The notes: generated by a model from the letters alone, not told the origin. DNA of 64,000 nt from JBFHRE01 sp041746105 (GCA_041746105.1 JBGTHP010000036.1:11855-75854); one strand, 5' to 3'; numbered from the stretch's first letter, positions 1 to 8,882 are shown. A program made the numbers and translations.

Positions 1-368
1 GTGAGGAACCCGTCGTTGGAGAGCAACAGCAAACCCTCGGACTCGGCATCGAGGCGGCCAACCGGCCAAACCCTGGGATCGCTCGGAACCAGGTCCACCA
101 CGGTTGCTCTTCCATGGGTGTCCTCGGCGGTACTGATGACGCCAAGCGGCTTGTACAGAAGGTAGGTGACCAGCGCAGGAGCCACCGGAATGGGTTTGCC
201 GTCGATCGTGACAACTTCCGTTGTTGGGTTGACACGATCACCGAGGACTGCCTTTCTGGCGCCGATCGACACCCGGCCGGCCGCGATCAGTTCTTCCGCC
301 GCACGGCGAGACATCAATCCAGCCGCACTTATCGCCTTTTGGAGACGGACCCTGTCCTCAGTCGACAT
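1..368 (-). CDS. rluB: RluB-type 23S rRNA pseudouridine synthase, N-terminal part
   Basis: The first ~122 residues are visible; the gene runs out of the window at base 1. An S4-type RNA-binding start (RLQKAISAAGLMSRRAAEEL) is followed by the pseudouridine synthase signature GRLDAESEGLLLLSNDG, whose Asp is the catalytic residue of the RsuA/RluB/RluE/RluF family. The enzyme isomerises a uridine of 23S rRNA to pseudouridine in the cytoplasm. The ATG at 368-366 lies inside the end of scpB (11-base overlap), so it is translated from the scpA-scpB message. The order scpA-scpB-rluB is standard in actinobacteria and Firmicutes. The RluB assignment rests on this context; the sequence alone fits the whole RsuA/RluB family. 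Confidence 0.9.
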   Translation of the reverse strand, partial: MSTEDRVRLQKAISAAGLMSRRAAEELIAAGRVSIGARKAVLGDRVNPTTEVVTIDGKPIPVAPALVTYLLYKPLGVISTAEDTHGRATVVDLVPSDPRVWPVGRLDAESEGLLLLSNDGFL

Positions 369-939
369 CGGTTACAGGATCACGAAAGGTGCTCTCGAGC
401 GCATCCATGATCGACGCCGGCGGTACATGATCGGCGAGCGGGGGCAGTTGCGACAGATCATCGAGTCCCATCTTCTCCAGAAAGAGGCCGGTGGTCCGGT
501 AGACGGCCGGGTTTCCGGGCAGTGGCAACCTCGCCGCCTCCTCGATGAGACCATTGCGTTCGAGGGATCGCAGAGACGAATCGGAGTCGACGCCGCGGAT
601 CTCGGACAGCTGGCCTCGAGAAACGGGCTGCCGGTAGGCCACGACGGCGAGCGCCTCCAGCGCCGCCCCCGATAGCTTGCGGGCGGTGGCCGACGACGCA
701 AACCTCTCCAGATAGGGGTAGGCCTCGGACTTGGTGTACAAACGCCATCCACCTGCGGCTTTGCGCACAGTGAGGCCGCTTCCACGTTCGTTGAGCGTTT
801 CTTCGAGTCGAGCGATCAGGGGTTCGACCACTTCTGGTCCCAACTCGAGCACCTCGCACAATTCGGCGGTCGGCACCGGTGACTCTGTCACAAAAAGGAT
901 GGCTTCGAGTGCGCCCAGGGTGTCCATCATCGAGTCCAT
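358..939 (-). CDS. scpB: Segregation and condensation protein B
   Basis: 193 residues, usual length for ScpB. It forms the kleisin-associated winged-helix dimer that, with ScpA, completes the SMC condensin and helps compact and segregate the chromosome. Visible: an N-terminal ALEAILFVTESPVP segment typical of the first winged helix, and the second winged-helix stretch LEALAVVAYRQPVSRGQ near residues 91-107. The ATG at 939 lies within the last codons of scpA, so the two are probably translationally coupled. Its own stop overlaps the start of the pseudouridine synthase gene. Confidence 0.93.
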   Translation of the reverse strand: MDSMMDTLGALEAILFVTESPVPTAELCEVLELGPEVVEPLIARLEETLNERGSGLTVRKAAGGWRLYTKSEAYPYLERFASSATARKLSGAALEALAVVAYRQPVSRGQLSEIRGVDSDSSLRSLERNGLIEEAARLPLPGNPAVYRTTGLFLEKMGLDDLSQLPPLADHVPPASIMDALESTFRDPVTDVD

Positions 940-1682
940 TCCGAAACGACCTGGGCATCACCACGGAAGCGGACCTCGATCTCTGACAGCCAGTCTTCCT
1001 GGGCAAGTTCGACCATACCCCATCGAGCCAGTTCGAGCAGAGCGAGGAAATAGGCAGCCACTTCGACCTTCCTTGTGCAGTGTTCAACCAGCTCTTCGAA
1101 TGAGGTGTCGACGGCATCGGCAATACGCCCCCGCAGTTCGTCGATTGCCGATTGGACGGATGGGAGCTCGAGATCGAGGTGGTCGAGGTCGGGCTCTTGG
1201 ACCTGCCGCGCCATGACCCGCTGGGCCAGCGCTGCCAGACCGGCAAGGTCGATTGGCATCGTGAGCTCGACCGGTTTTGGCGTGATCGCCTGGTCGAGCC
1301 CGGTGCTACGGGGAACAAAACGGTTGGTCCGCTCGAGGCGGGCCGCCAGGACTGCCGCCACGTCTTTGAAAGTGACACAGGTGAGCAGACGCGACAACAA
1401 CCGATCGCGTTCCTCCATCAGAGCCAGTTCCTCGTCCAGATCGACCTCTCCGTCGTCGGGTAGCAACCGTCTCACTTTGAGTTGGATCAGGGTTGCGGCG
1501 ATCAGCAAGAACTCGGAGGTGACCTCCAGATCCATCTGGCGCATGTCGTCGAGGTGCGTCAGGTACTCGCTGACGAGGTCCGTCAGGCTCAACGACGTCA
1601 CCTCGACTTGATGGCGGGTGATGAGCTGGAGGAGGAGGTCGAGGGGTCCCTCGAAGACAGCGGTTTTTACGTGGTAGGCCAT
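927..1682 (-). CDS. scpA: Segregation and condensation protein A (kleisin)
   Basis: 251 residues. N-terminal FEGPLDLLLQLITRHQVEV is the diagnostic ScpA opening that binds the SMC neck; the C-terminal winged helix ends at EVRFRGDAQ. The kleisin bridges the SMC heads and recruits ScpB. The start is 18 bases after the stop of the upstream HD-domain gene. The TAG stop of that gene forms part of a TAGCCT hexamer 15 bases before this ATG, so a secondary promoter is possible but unproven. A ParA gene, common upstream of scpA in mycobacteria, is absent here. Confidence 0.95.
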   Translation of the reverse strand: MAYHVKTAVFEGPLDLLLQLITRHQVEVTSLSLTDLVSEYLTHLDDMRQMDLEVTSEFLLIAATLIQLKVRRLLPDDGEVDLDEELALMEERDRLLSRLLTCVTFKDVAAVLAARLERTNRFVPRSTGLDQAITPKPVELTMPIDLAGLAALAQRVMARQVQEPDLDHLDLELPSVQSAIDELRGRIADAVDTSFEELVEHCTRKVEVAAYFLALLELARWGMVELAQEDWLSEIEVRFRGDAQVVSEWTR

Positions 1683-1700
1683 TTTCTGTGTGGGAGCAGG

Positions 1701-2207
1701 CTAGTTGCTGGAGCGCCGCCACAAGGTACGCGGCGGTTCGTCGGCCTCGCACAACTCGGCCCATGATGACTCTGGGATCGAGTCAGGCCGGGGCCCGTGG
1801 TGATGGTGGGCAAACTGAATCACAAGAGGGTCTTCCTCAAGCCGGCGGATATCGGCTGCCCCGTGAATGCCATGGTCGCGGTAGATGACCGAGCGAATCG
1901 GAAGCTTCAACCGGAGTTTGATGAGAATTGTCGAAATGGTCCGACCGAGGGTTGCCAGTCGAGCGTGGCGTTTGCCAACGTCGTGGAGAAGTGCGGCCCT
2001 GAGATGAGATGGTGAAGAAGAAACGATGCCGATTGCGGTGAGGCTTTCCAGCCCGTGGCGTTGGTCCCCGACCGACTGGGCAAAAAACAGGGCGTCAAGC
2101 CCACCGGGAAGCCACTGTCTGATCGTGGCTTCCTCGGTTTCTGTCAGCGGTAGAGGCCTGAGGCTGGATAGAAACCGTCGGGTGAGATGTGGCCAGCTTC
2201 CCGGCAC
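1701..2207 (-). CDS. HD-domain protein, putative phosphohydrolase
   Basis: About 168 residues from a GTG at 2207-2205 whose G is the last base of the dksA-like stop (TAGTG overlap). This start is preferred to an in-frame ATG at 2291 because that one lies deep inside the upstream gene. Visible HD-superfamily features: a paired His-Asp in RAALLHDVGKRHARL, then histidines in RDHGIHGA and a run HHHHGP. HD proteins are metal-dependent phosphohydrolases; the substrate cannot be told. It sits between a DksA/TraR protein and scpA. Confidence 0.75.
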   Translation of the reverse strand: MPGSWPHLTRRFLSSLRPLPLTETEEATIRQWLPGGLDALFFAQSVGDQRHGLESLTAIGIVSSSPSHLRAALLHDVGKRHARLATLGRTISTILIKLRLKLPIRSVIYRDHGIHGAADIRRLEEDPLVIQFAHHHHGPRPDSIPESSWAELCEADEPPRTLWRRSSN

Positions 2208-2560
2208 TACCCGTGACGGCTCTTGCAGTCGACGCACAGAATCGAGGCGGGACGAGCCTCGAGGCGGATGGTCGGGATATCTTTTCCACAACTGGCGCAG
2301 GTTCCGTAGGCGCCGGTTTCGATCCTGTGCATGGCGGCGTCGATGTCGACGAGCTGAGATTTCAACGACTCCACCAATCCGAGAACCTCCGTCCGCTCGG
2401 CGGTGGCGGCGCCGGCATCGGCAAAACCTCCGTCGCCAAAATCGTGATCTGAGCGGAGGTCGCCGTCCTCATTGGCCCCGAGTTCGTGGAGCTGATGGAC
2501 CAGGCGAGCCCGTTCCTCGATCAAAGAAGAAGTGGCGGCGTTGATATCGACGTTCGTCAT
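2207..2560 (-). CDS. DksA/TraR-family zinc-finger protein
   Basis: 117 residues with an N-terminal helical part (about 11-80) and a C4 zinc finger: C88-x2-C91-x17-C112 with C109, in GTCASCGKDIP and LCVDC. The arrangement matches DksA/TraR proteins, which insert a coiled coil into the RNA polymerase secondary channel. The finger is followed by only three residues. The start has a promoter-like sequence immediately upstream with no room for a normal leader. Many actinobacteria have such short DksA-like proteins (for example CarD-independent RNA polymerase modulators), so the exact role is open. Confidence 0.85.
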   Translation of the reverse strand: MTNVDINAATSSLIEERARLVHQLHELGANEDGDLRSDHDFGDGGFADAGAATAERTEVLGLVESLKSQLVDIDAAMHRIETGAYGTCASCGKDIPTIRLEARPASILCVDCKSRHG

Positions 2561-2597
2561 GGGGTATCAGTATCGACTCTCTGTTGGGCTAAAGCAA
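2561..2597 (-). promoter_or_regulatory. Promoter of the dksA-HD-scpA-scpB-rluB unit, probably leaderless
   Basis: Reading the minus strand, TTGCTT (2597-2592), a 17-base spacer and GATACT (2574-2569) precede the ATG by 8 bases. Spacing fits a sigma-70-type promoter whose transcript would begin at or next to the start codon. No Shine-Dalgarno sequence fits in between. Confidence 0.45.
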
Positions 2598-2615
2598 CGT
2601 TTTCGATTTGGCGGC

Positions 2616-3734
2616 TCAACCGGTGAGCGCCAAAACGGGGTCGACGTATTCGCGACCGAGTGAGCTCGCCACCGCCTGGTTGGTCAACGATGAACCCACC
2701 AGATTGACTCCCGGAATCAACTCGGGGTTTCGATCGAGGCTGGCTTTGACGCCGAGATCCGCCAGGGCGACGACATAAGGAAGCGTCGCATTGGTCAATG
2801 CATAGGTCGAGGTGTGAGGAACAGCGCCGGGGATGTTGCCCACGGCGTAGTGGATGACGTCGTGCACGGCATAAACAGGATCGGCATGGGTGGTTTCCCT
2901 GCTCGTCTCGAAACAACCTCCCTGATCGATCGCTATATCGACAAGGACCGCCCCTCTCTTCATCGCTCGGACCATGTCTCCGCTCACCAGCTTCGGAGCG
3001 CTCGCCCCCGGTACAAGCACGGAGCCGATCACGAGGTCGGCGTTGATGACGGCTTCCTCGATGGTCAATTGACTCGAGGCAAGTGTGACGAGACGACCGT
3101 GATAGATCGAGTCGAGGTGGCGCAGTTTTGCCAGATCACGGTCGATAACCGTGACATAGGCCTGCATCCCCATCGCCATGGCCGCAGCATTGGCGCCCGA
3201 GACTCCACCTCCGATGATCACGACGTTCGCCGGTTTGACGCCAGGGACTCCACCGAGCAGGACACCCCGGCCTCCCATGGCCTTTTCGAGGAAGTGGGCC
3301 CCTGCCTGCACCGCCATCCGTCCGGCCACTTCCGACATGGGCGCCAGGAGCGGGAGGCTGCGGTCGGGTAGCTGGACGGTTTCGTAGGCGATGGCAGTGA
3401 TGCCGGCCGACAACAACTTGTCGGCGATGTGGGGGTAGGCGGCAAGGTGGAGGTAGGTGAAAAGAACCTGTCCTGCCCTGAACAGGTCTACTTCGCCTGG
3501 CTGTGGTTCCTTGACCTTGAGCACCAACTCGGCTTCCGAGAAGACATCTTCCGCGGTCGGAACGATGGCCGCGCCCTGCGCCTCGTATTCTTCGTCGTGG
3601 ATCGTCGAGCCTTCGCCGGCATCGTGCTCGATCAGGACGGTATGACCCCGCGAAACCAGTTCTTTGACTCCACTCGGAGTGATGGCAACCCTGAACTCCG
3701 CGGTTTTCACCTCTCTGGGGACACCGACGATCAC
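2616..3734 (-). CDS. ald: Alanine dehydrogenase
   Basis: 372 residues, the family's normal length. It interconverts L-alanine and pyruvate plus ammonia with NAD. N-terminal MIVGVPREVKTAEFRVA and the following ELVSRGHTVLIEHDAG are typical; LLAPMSEVAGRMAVQ carries the conserved substrate-site region, and VVIIGGGVSGANAA is the NAD-binding glycine motif. It begins 4 bases after the NUDIX gene stop and ends 55 bases before the dksA-like start, so it is the last gene of the pyrG-NUDIX-ald unit. Confidence 0.96.
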   Translation of the reverse strand: MIVGVPREVKTAEFRVAITPSGVKELVSRGHTVLIEHDAGEGSTIHDEEYEAQGAAIVPTAEDVFSEAELVLKVKEPQPGEVDLFRAGQVLFTYLHLAAYPHIADKLLSAGITAIAYETVQLPDRSLPLLAPMSEVAGRMAVQAGAHFLEKAMGGRGVLLGGVPGVKPANVVIIGGGVSGANAAAMAMGMQAYVTVIDRDLAKLRHLDSIYHGRLVTLASSQLTIEEAVINADLVIGSVLVPGASAPKLVSGDMVRAMKRGAVLVDIAIDQGGCFETSRETTHADPVYAVHDVIHYAVGNIPGAVPHTSTYALTNATLPYVVALADLGVKASLDRNPELIPGVNLVGSSLTNQAVASSLGREYVDPVLALTG

Positions 3735-3738
3735 CTTT

Positions 3739-4269
3739 TCATCTCCTTCTCATCCACGCCACAAGCGCGACTTGCGTCTTCGCATCGGTGATTCGCCCGT
3801 CATCGAGCATGGCCACCGCTTCGGCCAAGGGTATCCGTACGACCTCGGCATGTGTCTCTTCGACGCCGGCGGGATCGCGGCCGACGTCCAAGATACCGTC
3901 CGCGGCGAAAAGGTGGATTATCTCGGAGGTATATCCCGGCGATGGGATCGTCTGTCCGAGTGATATGAGAGTCCGAGGCGCCAACCCGAGTTCTTCTCTC
4001 AGTTCCCTTGCGGCGGCAGTGGCAGGATCGAGGTCCGACTTGTCGAGTTTGCCGGCCGGGATCTCCAGAACTTCTCGATCGAGGGCGACCCGATACTGGC
4101 GGACCAGGACGACGTCATCGCCGTCTACCGGCAAAATTCCGACTCCCCCAGGGTGCCTCACCACATCGCGGGGCACCGGGGTTTCGTCGCCGGCCGCGAT
4201 CCAGACGCGATCGAGTTGGAGAAAAACCCCGGCGCATACCGTTTCGGTTCGAACCTGACGGAGGCTCAC
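3739..4269 (-). CDS. NUDIX hydrolase, ADP-ribose pyrophosphatase type
   Basis: 176 residues from a GTG overlapping the pyrG stop (GTGA). The NUDIX box reads GKLDKSD then RELREELGL, giving the metal-binding REx2EE. The position normally held by the first Glu is Asp, and the spacer to RE is one residue longer than the textbook motif. The preceding VLEIPAGKL is typical of ADP-ribose pyrophosphatases. A NUDIX gene directly after pyrG is also seen in mycobacteria. Likely a housekeeping nucleotide-sugar hydrolase. Confidence 0.88.
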   Translation of the reverse strand: MSLRQVRTETVCAGVFLQLDRVWIAAGDETPVPRDVVRHPGGVGILPVDGDDVVLVRQYRVALDREVLEIPAGKLDKSDLDPATAAARELREELGLAPRTLISLGQTIPSPGYTSEIIHLFAADGILDVGRDPAGVEETHAEVVRIPLAEAVAMLDDGRITDAKTQVALVAWMRRR

Positions 4270-5993
4270 GCCGATTCGGTGACTTCCACTGCGGCCTGCG
4301 GTTGCGGCTGGCTACGGCGGCGCTCGATCGACGCTGCAATCAAACCGGCAAACAGCGGGTGGGCGGCGTCTGGTCGGGATTTGAATTCCGGATGTGCCTG
4401 AGTCGCCACAAAAAACGGATGAGATGGCAATTCGATGAACTCGACCAGCGAATCGTCGGGGGCGAGGCCCGATAAACGCAAACCAGCGCCCTCCAGATCT
4501 TTGCGATAGCGGTTGTTGACCTCCCAGCGGTGGCGGTGGCGCTCGTATATGAGTTCGGCGCCGTACAGCGCCCTCACCTGCGAACCCGGCTCGAGTTTGG
4601 CCGGGTAGAGGCCCAGACGCATGGTCCCGCCTTTCTCCTCGACCTCATTCTGGCTCGACATCAGGTCGATCACAGGGTGATCGGCGGCCGGTTCGAATTC
4701 GGTCGAGTTCGCACCGTCCAGTCCCAGAACATTGCGCGAGAACTCGATTACGGCACACTGCAGACCCAGACACAGACCAAGGAAAGGGACACCGTTTTCC
4801 CTGGCATATCTGATGGCGGCGATTTTGCCTTCGATCCCACGCCCACCAAAGCCACCTGGTACAACAACCCCGTCGAGGTCGTCGAGAAATCCCTCTGCAA
4901 GCATCCCGGTCAGTTCTTCGCTCGGGATCCAGACCAAATCGAGTTTGACACCGTTCTCGACGGCGCCATGGCGTAGGGCTTCGGCGACCGAGAGATAGGC
5001 GTCGGGAAGATCGACGTATTTACCAACGAGCCCGACTCTGACCTCTTCTTCGGCAGCGATCGAGCGCTCGACCATACGAGTCCATGACCCCAGGTCGGGC
5101 GGTCCTGTGACAATTCCGAGGCGATCACAGACCACAGTGTCCAATCCTCCCTCCCGCAGGAAGAGGGGGACCTCATAGATGCTGTCGGCGTCCTGGGCAC
5201 TGATCACGGCGCGGGTCGGTACGTCGCAGAAGAGCGAAATCTTGCGTCGGACGGCGTCGTCGATCGGCCGGTCGGAGCGAACCACGATGACATCGGGATG
5301 AATACCTTTTGAACGCAATTCGGCGACGGAGTGTTGGGTGGGTTTGGTCTTGAGCTCTTCGGACGACGCGATGTAGGGAACCAGGGTCACGTGGAGGAAG
5401 AGGGCGTTTTCGCGACCGACCTCGTTACCGAACTGCCGGATGGCCTCGAGAAACGGCAGACTCTCGATGTCGCCGACGGTGCCCCCGACTTCGGTGATGA
5501 CAACATCGGCCTCGCCTTCGTCGCCAACCTTGGCGATTCTGCTCTTGATCTCGTTGGTGATGTGAGGGATCACTTGCACCGTGTCGCCGAGGTAGTCGCC
5601 TCTTCTCTCTTTTTTGATGACCGATAGGTAAACCGAACCGGCGGTCACGTTGGAGGTCCGCCGGAGATTGGTTCCGACGAAACGCTCGTAATGGCCCAGA
5701 TCGAGGTCGGTTTCCCCCCCGTCGTCGGTTACGAAGACCTCCCCGTGCTGGAATGGATTCATGGTTCCAGGGTCGACGTTGATGTAGGGGTCGAGTTTCT
5801 GGATGACGACATTCAGGCCGCGAGCCTTGAGTAGGCGGCCAAGTGATGCGGCGGTGATCCCTTTGCCGAGGCTGGAGACCACGCCGCCCGTGACGAATAC
5901 GTACTTTGTGGGTGGCGACAGGTCAGAGATACCAGCGATTGGGTCGGTCGATTCAGGACCTTGATCTCCGCGCAATGTCAACTCATCTGCCAC
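4266..5993 (-). CDS. pyrG: CTP synthase
   Basis: 575 residues. Amidates UTP to CTP using glutamine and ATP. The N-terminal synthetase domain has VTGGVVSSLGKGI (ATP site) and the C-terminal class I glutamine amidotransferase domain has the nucleophile Cys in FLGLCLGLQCAVIEF and the partner His-Glu in THPEFKSR-like AQAHPEFKSRP. The start is a GTG with no Shine-Dalgarno sequence; TACCGT lies 8 bases ahead, suggesting a leaderless message. Divergent from the Ser/Thr kinase gene. Confidence 0.97.
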   Translation of the reverse strand: MADELTLRGDQGPESTDPIAGISDLSPPTKYVFVTGGVVSSLGKGITAASLGRLLKARGLNVVIQKLDPYINVDPGTMNPFQHGEVFVTDDGGETDLDLGHYERFVGTNLRRTSNVTAGSVYLSVIKKERRGDYLGDTVQVIPHITNEIKSRIAKVGDEGEADVVITEVGGTVGDIESLPFLEAIRQFGNEVGRENALFLHVTLVPYIASSEELKTKPTQHSVAELRSKGIHPDVIVVRSDRPIDDAVRRKISLFCDVPTRAVISAQDADSIYEVPLFLREGGLDTVVCDRLGIVTGPPDLGSWTRMVERSIAAEEEVRVGLVGKYVDLPDAYLSVAEALRHGAVENGVKLDLVWIPSEELTGMLAEGFLDDLDGVVVPGGFGGRGIEGKIAAIRYARENGVPFLGLCLGLQCAVIEFSRNVLGLDGANSTEFEPAADHPVIDLMSSQNEVEEKGGTMRLGLYPAKLEPGSQVRALYGAELIYERHRHRWEVNNRYRKDLEGAGLRLSGLAPDDSLVEFIELPSHPFFVATQAHPEFKSRPDAAHPLFAGLIAASIERRRSQPQPQAAVEVTESA

Positions 5994-6053
5994 GGGCGGC
6001 CACGGTAGCAGCCGAGATCGGCGTAGCGAACCTTCTCCGATAGCCTGGCTCCG
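5994..6053. promoter_or_regulatory. Divergent leaderless promoter pair, pyrG and kinase gene
   Basis: Sixty bases separate two divergent starts. On the minus strand TACCGT (6007-6002) is 8 bases from the pyrG GTG. On the plus strand TAGCCT (6041-6046) is 7 bases from the kinase ATG. Both fit a TANNNT -10 box with transcription beginning at the start codon. I see no good -35 box for either. Confidence 0.5.
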
Positions 6054-7436
6054 ATGATCGGAGACCGTTATGCGCTCGAGACGCTGATAGGCCAGGGCCC
6101 CAGTGCCGAAGTTTGGCGCGCCATGGACACCAGGCTCGATCGTCCCGTCGCCCTCAAGCGGCTCAAGCCGGACGCGATCGGCGATCCGACCGCTGTCTCA
6201 CGGTTCGAGCGCGAGGCCAGGGCTGCGGCCGGATTGAGCCATCCCGGCATCGTCACCATCCTCGACACGGGGCGAGACGGCGCCGCCCCTTGGTTCGTGA
6301 TGGAACTCGTGGACGGAGAGACGGTGGCGGCGATGATCGCCCGAGGCGGCCCATTGGAGGTGAACAGGGCGGTTTCTCTGGGAGTGCAGGTGGCGAGAGC
6401 CCTTCAGCATGCGCACACGAGCGGCCTCGTCCATCGCGACATCAAACCTGGAAACATCATGGTCCGAACCGATGGCCGTGCACAGCTCGTCGATTTTGGA
6501 ATCACGACGGGACATCTCGATGTCCGGCTCACCCAGACCGGCATGGTCATGGGTTCTCTTTCGTATCTGGCTCCTGAGATTGCCGCGGGCGCAAGCTCCA
6601 GCCCTCAGGCAGACATCTACTCGCTCGGGGTGACCCTCTATGAGATGCTGGCAGGGGTGCCACCGTTTCCCGGAGAATCCATCGCCGAGACCGTGCTCGC
6701 CCACCAGCAGCTTTCCCCTCCTCCCCTTCAACCGTCCGTGCCGGAGTGGCTCCAGTCTGTCGTCAGAAGGTGTCTGGAGAAAGATCCGGCCGAGAGGTTT
6801 GCGTCTGCCGGCATGCTGGCGGCGGCCTTGGCAGAGGGTGGTGGCATCGTTGCATCCGCCTCCGCCGGTGCGCCCGTTGTCCACGACGGGACCGGCAAGT
6901 CGAATGTCACACCGGTGGGCGGCATTCCCATCTCAGATGCCACCAGGGCGATTCCCCAATTACCAGCGGCCATGGCGCCAGACGACAACGCTCCGAACAA
7001 GCGGAAGCGATGGCTGTGGGTCGTCGGTTTGGCGCTTGCGTTGTTCGTCATATTTATTGCTCTGTCTGGTCCTCCAGAGGTCGAGACCCTGACCGCACCG
7101 ACCTCCACGACTGAAACAAACGAAGTGATAACAACAACAGCGGGCCAGGCAACGATCGAACGAGAGACGATCGTTGAGAGACTGATCGTGATCACCGAAC
7201 GCCTCCGCACCGTGGTCGAAGCGTCGCCGATGAGCAGCGAGGGTGCCGCGGCGATTGTCGAGAGCGTCGACGAAGCGGTGACGGCATGGCAGAACGATCA
7301 TGTCTCTGCGGCACAAGAACACGTTGATGAAGCGTTCGCTCAGGCGGAAGAAATCACGGTTCCCCTGTTGCGACCACTGGTCGAAGGGTTTCTCCGACAG
7401 TTGGCCGAGGCAATGGGCCTGAGCGCGATCGGGTAA
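6054..7436 (+). CDS. Transmembrane Ser/Thr protein kinase (PknB-like, no PASTA repeats)
   Basis: 460 residues. Kinase domain about 5-265: glycine loop GQGPSAEVW, ATP lysine K35 in VALKRL, catalytic HRD at 127-129 in HRDIKPGNIM, DFG at 147-149, and APE in SYLAPEI; all key residues are present, so it should be active. A linker is followed by one membrane segment near 320-340 (WLWVVGLALALFVIFIAL), a Thr-rich stretch, and a helical extracytoplasmic tail of roughly 100 residues rich in Glu and Ala. PASTA repeats, the usual sensor of PknB, are absent. The tail is unfamiliar to me and could sense something at the cell surface. Confidence 0.93.
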   Translation: MIGDRYALETLIGQGPSAEVWRAMDTRLDRPVALKRLKPDAIGDPTAVSRFEREARAAAGLSHPGIVTILDTGRDGAAPWFVMELVDGETVAAMIARGGPLEVNRAVSLGVQVARALQHAHTSGLVHRDIKPGNIMVRTDGRAQLVDFGITTGHLDVRLTQTGMVMGSLSYLAPEIAAGASSSPQADIYSLGVTLYEMLAGVPPFPGESIAETVLAHQQLSPPPLQPSVPEWLQSVVRRCLEKDPAERFASAGMLAAALAEGGGIVASASAGAPVVHDGTGKSNVTPVGGIPISDATRAIPQLPAAMAPDDNAPNKRKRWLWVVGLALALFVIFIALSGPPEVETLTAPTSTTETNEVITTTAGQATIERETIVERLIVITERLRTVVEASPMSSEGAAAIVESVDEAVTAWQNDHVSAAQEHVDEAFAQAEEITVPLLRPLVEGFLRQLAEAMGLSAIG

Positions 7437-7550
7437 TCGACGGCGGAGATCGATAGCGGCCTTTGAGCGCAGTCACGAGTCCTGTGGCCTCTTTGTTAGT
7501 GGATGCCAAATGATTCCGCGACGACGATTTGGCGGGTAACAGGACCTCCA

Positions 7551-8882
7551 TCACAACAAACCGTAAACGATGCCAAGGACTCCAGCCGCTGTCACGACGG
7601 TCAGGATCCGCGCCTCGCGGCGGAACAAGAGGTAAGCGGACGCGAAGGCGATCATCAGTCCAAACCAGTTCACGCCATCCCAAGCAGGCACCAGCAGCCT
7701 GGCTCCGAGCCAGCTCCTCTCGTCGACGGTTTCGAAGAGGGTGAACATCCCGAACCAGACCCCAAGGTTGAGAACGACGCCAACGATTGCGGCGGTGATC
7801 GTCGACAGCGCACCAGACAGTGCCCGCTGTTGTTTGAGCCGTTCGACGTACGGTGCTCCGACGAGAATCCACAAGAATGAAGGGACGAACGTGACCCAAG
7901 TTGTGAGCACCGCCCCGAGAACGCCCGCTACCAGTGGCGAAATCGAGCCAGGGTTCCTGTAGGTCGCAAAAAAACCGACGAACTGAACAACCTGAATCAG
8001 CGGCCCCGGCGTGGTTTCTGCCATCCCGAGCCCGTCGAGCATCTCGCCCGGTCGGAGCCATCCGAAGACTTCGACCGCCTGTTGCGCCAGATACGCAAGC
8101 ACCGAATAGGCGCCGCCAAAGGTGACGACCGCGGCCTGTGAAAAGAAGACTCCTACATCGGTCCAGACCGATCCGGTGCCGGTGACGAGTGCCACGACCG
8201 CTACCGGACCGAACCACAATGCCAACCCGAAGCCAAGCTTGAGCAATGTGCGGCCGGTGCTGGGAGGCCGACCGTCAGTGTGTGTTTCCACCGCGTGGCC
8301 GCTAATCGTGATGAAGACCTCTGGCCTGACACGAGCGCCCGCCAGGCCGAGCAATCCTGCCGTCAGCACGATGAGAGGAAACGGGAGCTGATAAAAAAAG
8401 ATGCCAACAAACGCCAGGATCGCGACCAGCACCATCGTCCCGTTCTTGATGGTCCGTCCGCTCAACCGGACCACGGCGTGGGCAACGACCGCGATCACCG
8501 CTGGTCCGATTCCGGCAAACAAGCCTTCAACCCAGCCGACATCACCCCATCGCGCGTATAGGACGCTCAGGATCAGAATCGACACGAATCCAGGAAGAAC
8601 AAACAGACCCCCTGCCAGAAGGCCGCCTCTGACCCCCTTACGCAACCATCCGAGGTAGGTCGCAAGCTGTTGGGCTTCCGGCCCAGGGAGGAGCATGCAG
8701 TAGTTGAGGGCATGAAGGAAAGAAGACTCGCTCACCCATTGGCGGCGCTCAACTATCTCGTCGTGCATCGCTGCGATCTGGCCGGCCGGTCCACCAAAGC
8801 TATTGATCGCGACCGTTGTCCATGCTCTGAGATCATCCCTGTCGAGCATGCGGCGCTCGGTCTCAACGTTTGTTTCCGTCAA
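7551..8882 (-). CDS. chrA: Chromate ion transporter, ChrA family, two-domain form
   Basis: 443 residues with two homologous multi-span halves, each opening with the family motif: INSFGGPAGQIAAMHDEIV near residue 27 and AAVVTFGGAYSVLAYLAQQ in the second half, followed by LLPGPEAQQLATYLGW and AETTPGPLIQVVQFVGF. ChrA proteins expel chromate by proton antiport; many environmental members are of unproven substrate. The first codon taken here is TTG at 8882; an in-frame ATG at 8849 is an alternative. The 114 bases downstream to the kinase stop hold nothing I can identify. Confidence 0.88.
   Translation of the reverse strand: MTETNVETERRMLDRDDLRAWTTVAINSFGGPAGQIAAMHDEIVERRQWVSESSFLHALNYCMLLPGPEAQQLATYLGWLRKGVRGGLLAGGLFVLPGFVSILILSVLYARWGDVGWVEGLFAGIGPAVIAVVAHAVVRLSGRTIKNGTMVLVAILAFVGIFFYQLPFPLIVLTAGLLGLAGARVRPEVFITISGHAVETHTDGRPPSTGRTLLKLGFGLALWFGPVAVVALVTGTGSVWTDVGVFFSQAAVVTFGGAYSVLAYLAQQAVEVFGWLRPGEMLDGLGMAETTPGPLIQVVQFVGFFATYRNPGSISPLVAGVLGAVLTTWVTFVPSFLWILVGAPYVERLKQQRALSGALSTITAAIVGVVLNLGVWFGMFTLFETVDERSWLGARLLVPAWDGVNWFGLMIAFASAYLLFRREARILTVVTAAGVLGIVYGLL

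Noticed and set aside
458..1378. Long minus-strand open frame of 306 codons
   Set aside because: Shadow of scpA and scpB; composition is Arg/Ser/Pro-rich with no motif.
7437..7550. Possible small gene or terminator between the kinase and chrA
   Set aside because: No conserved frame and no stable hairpin; left as plain convergent spacer.
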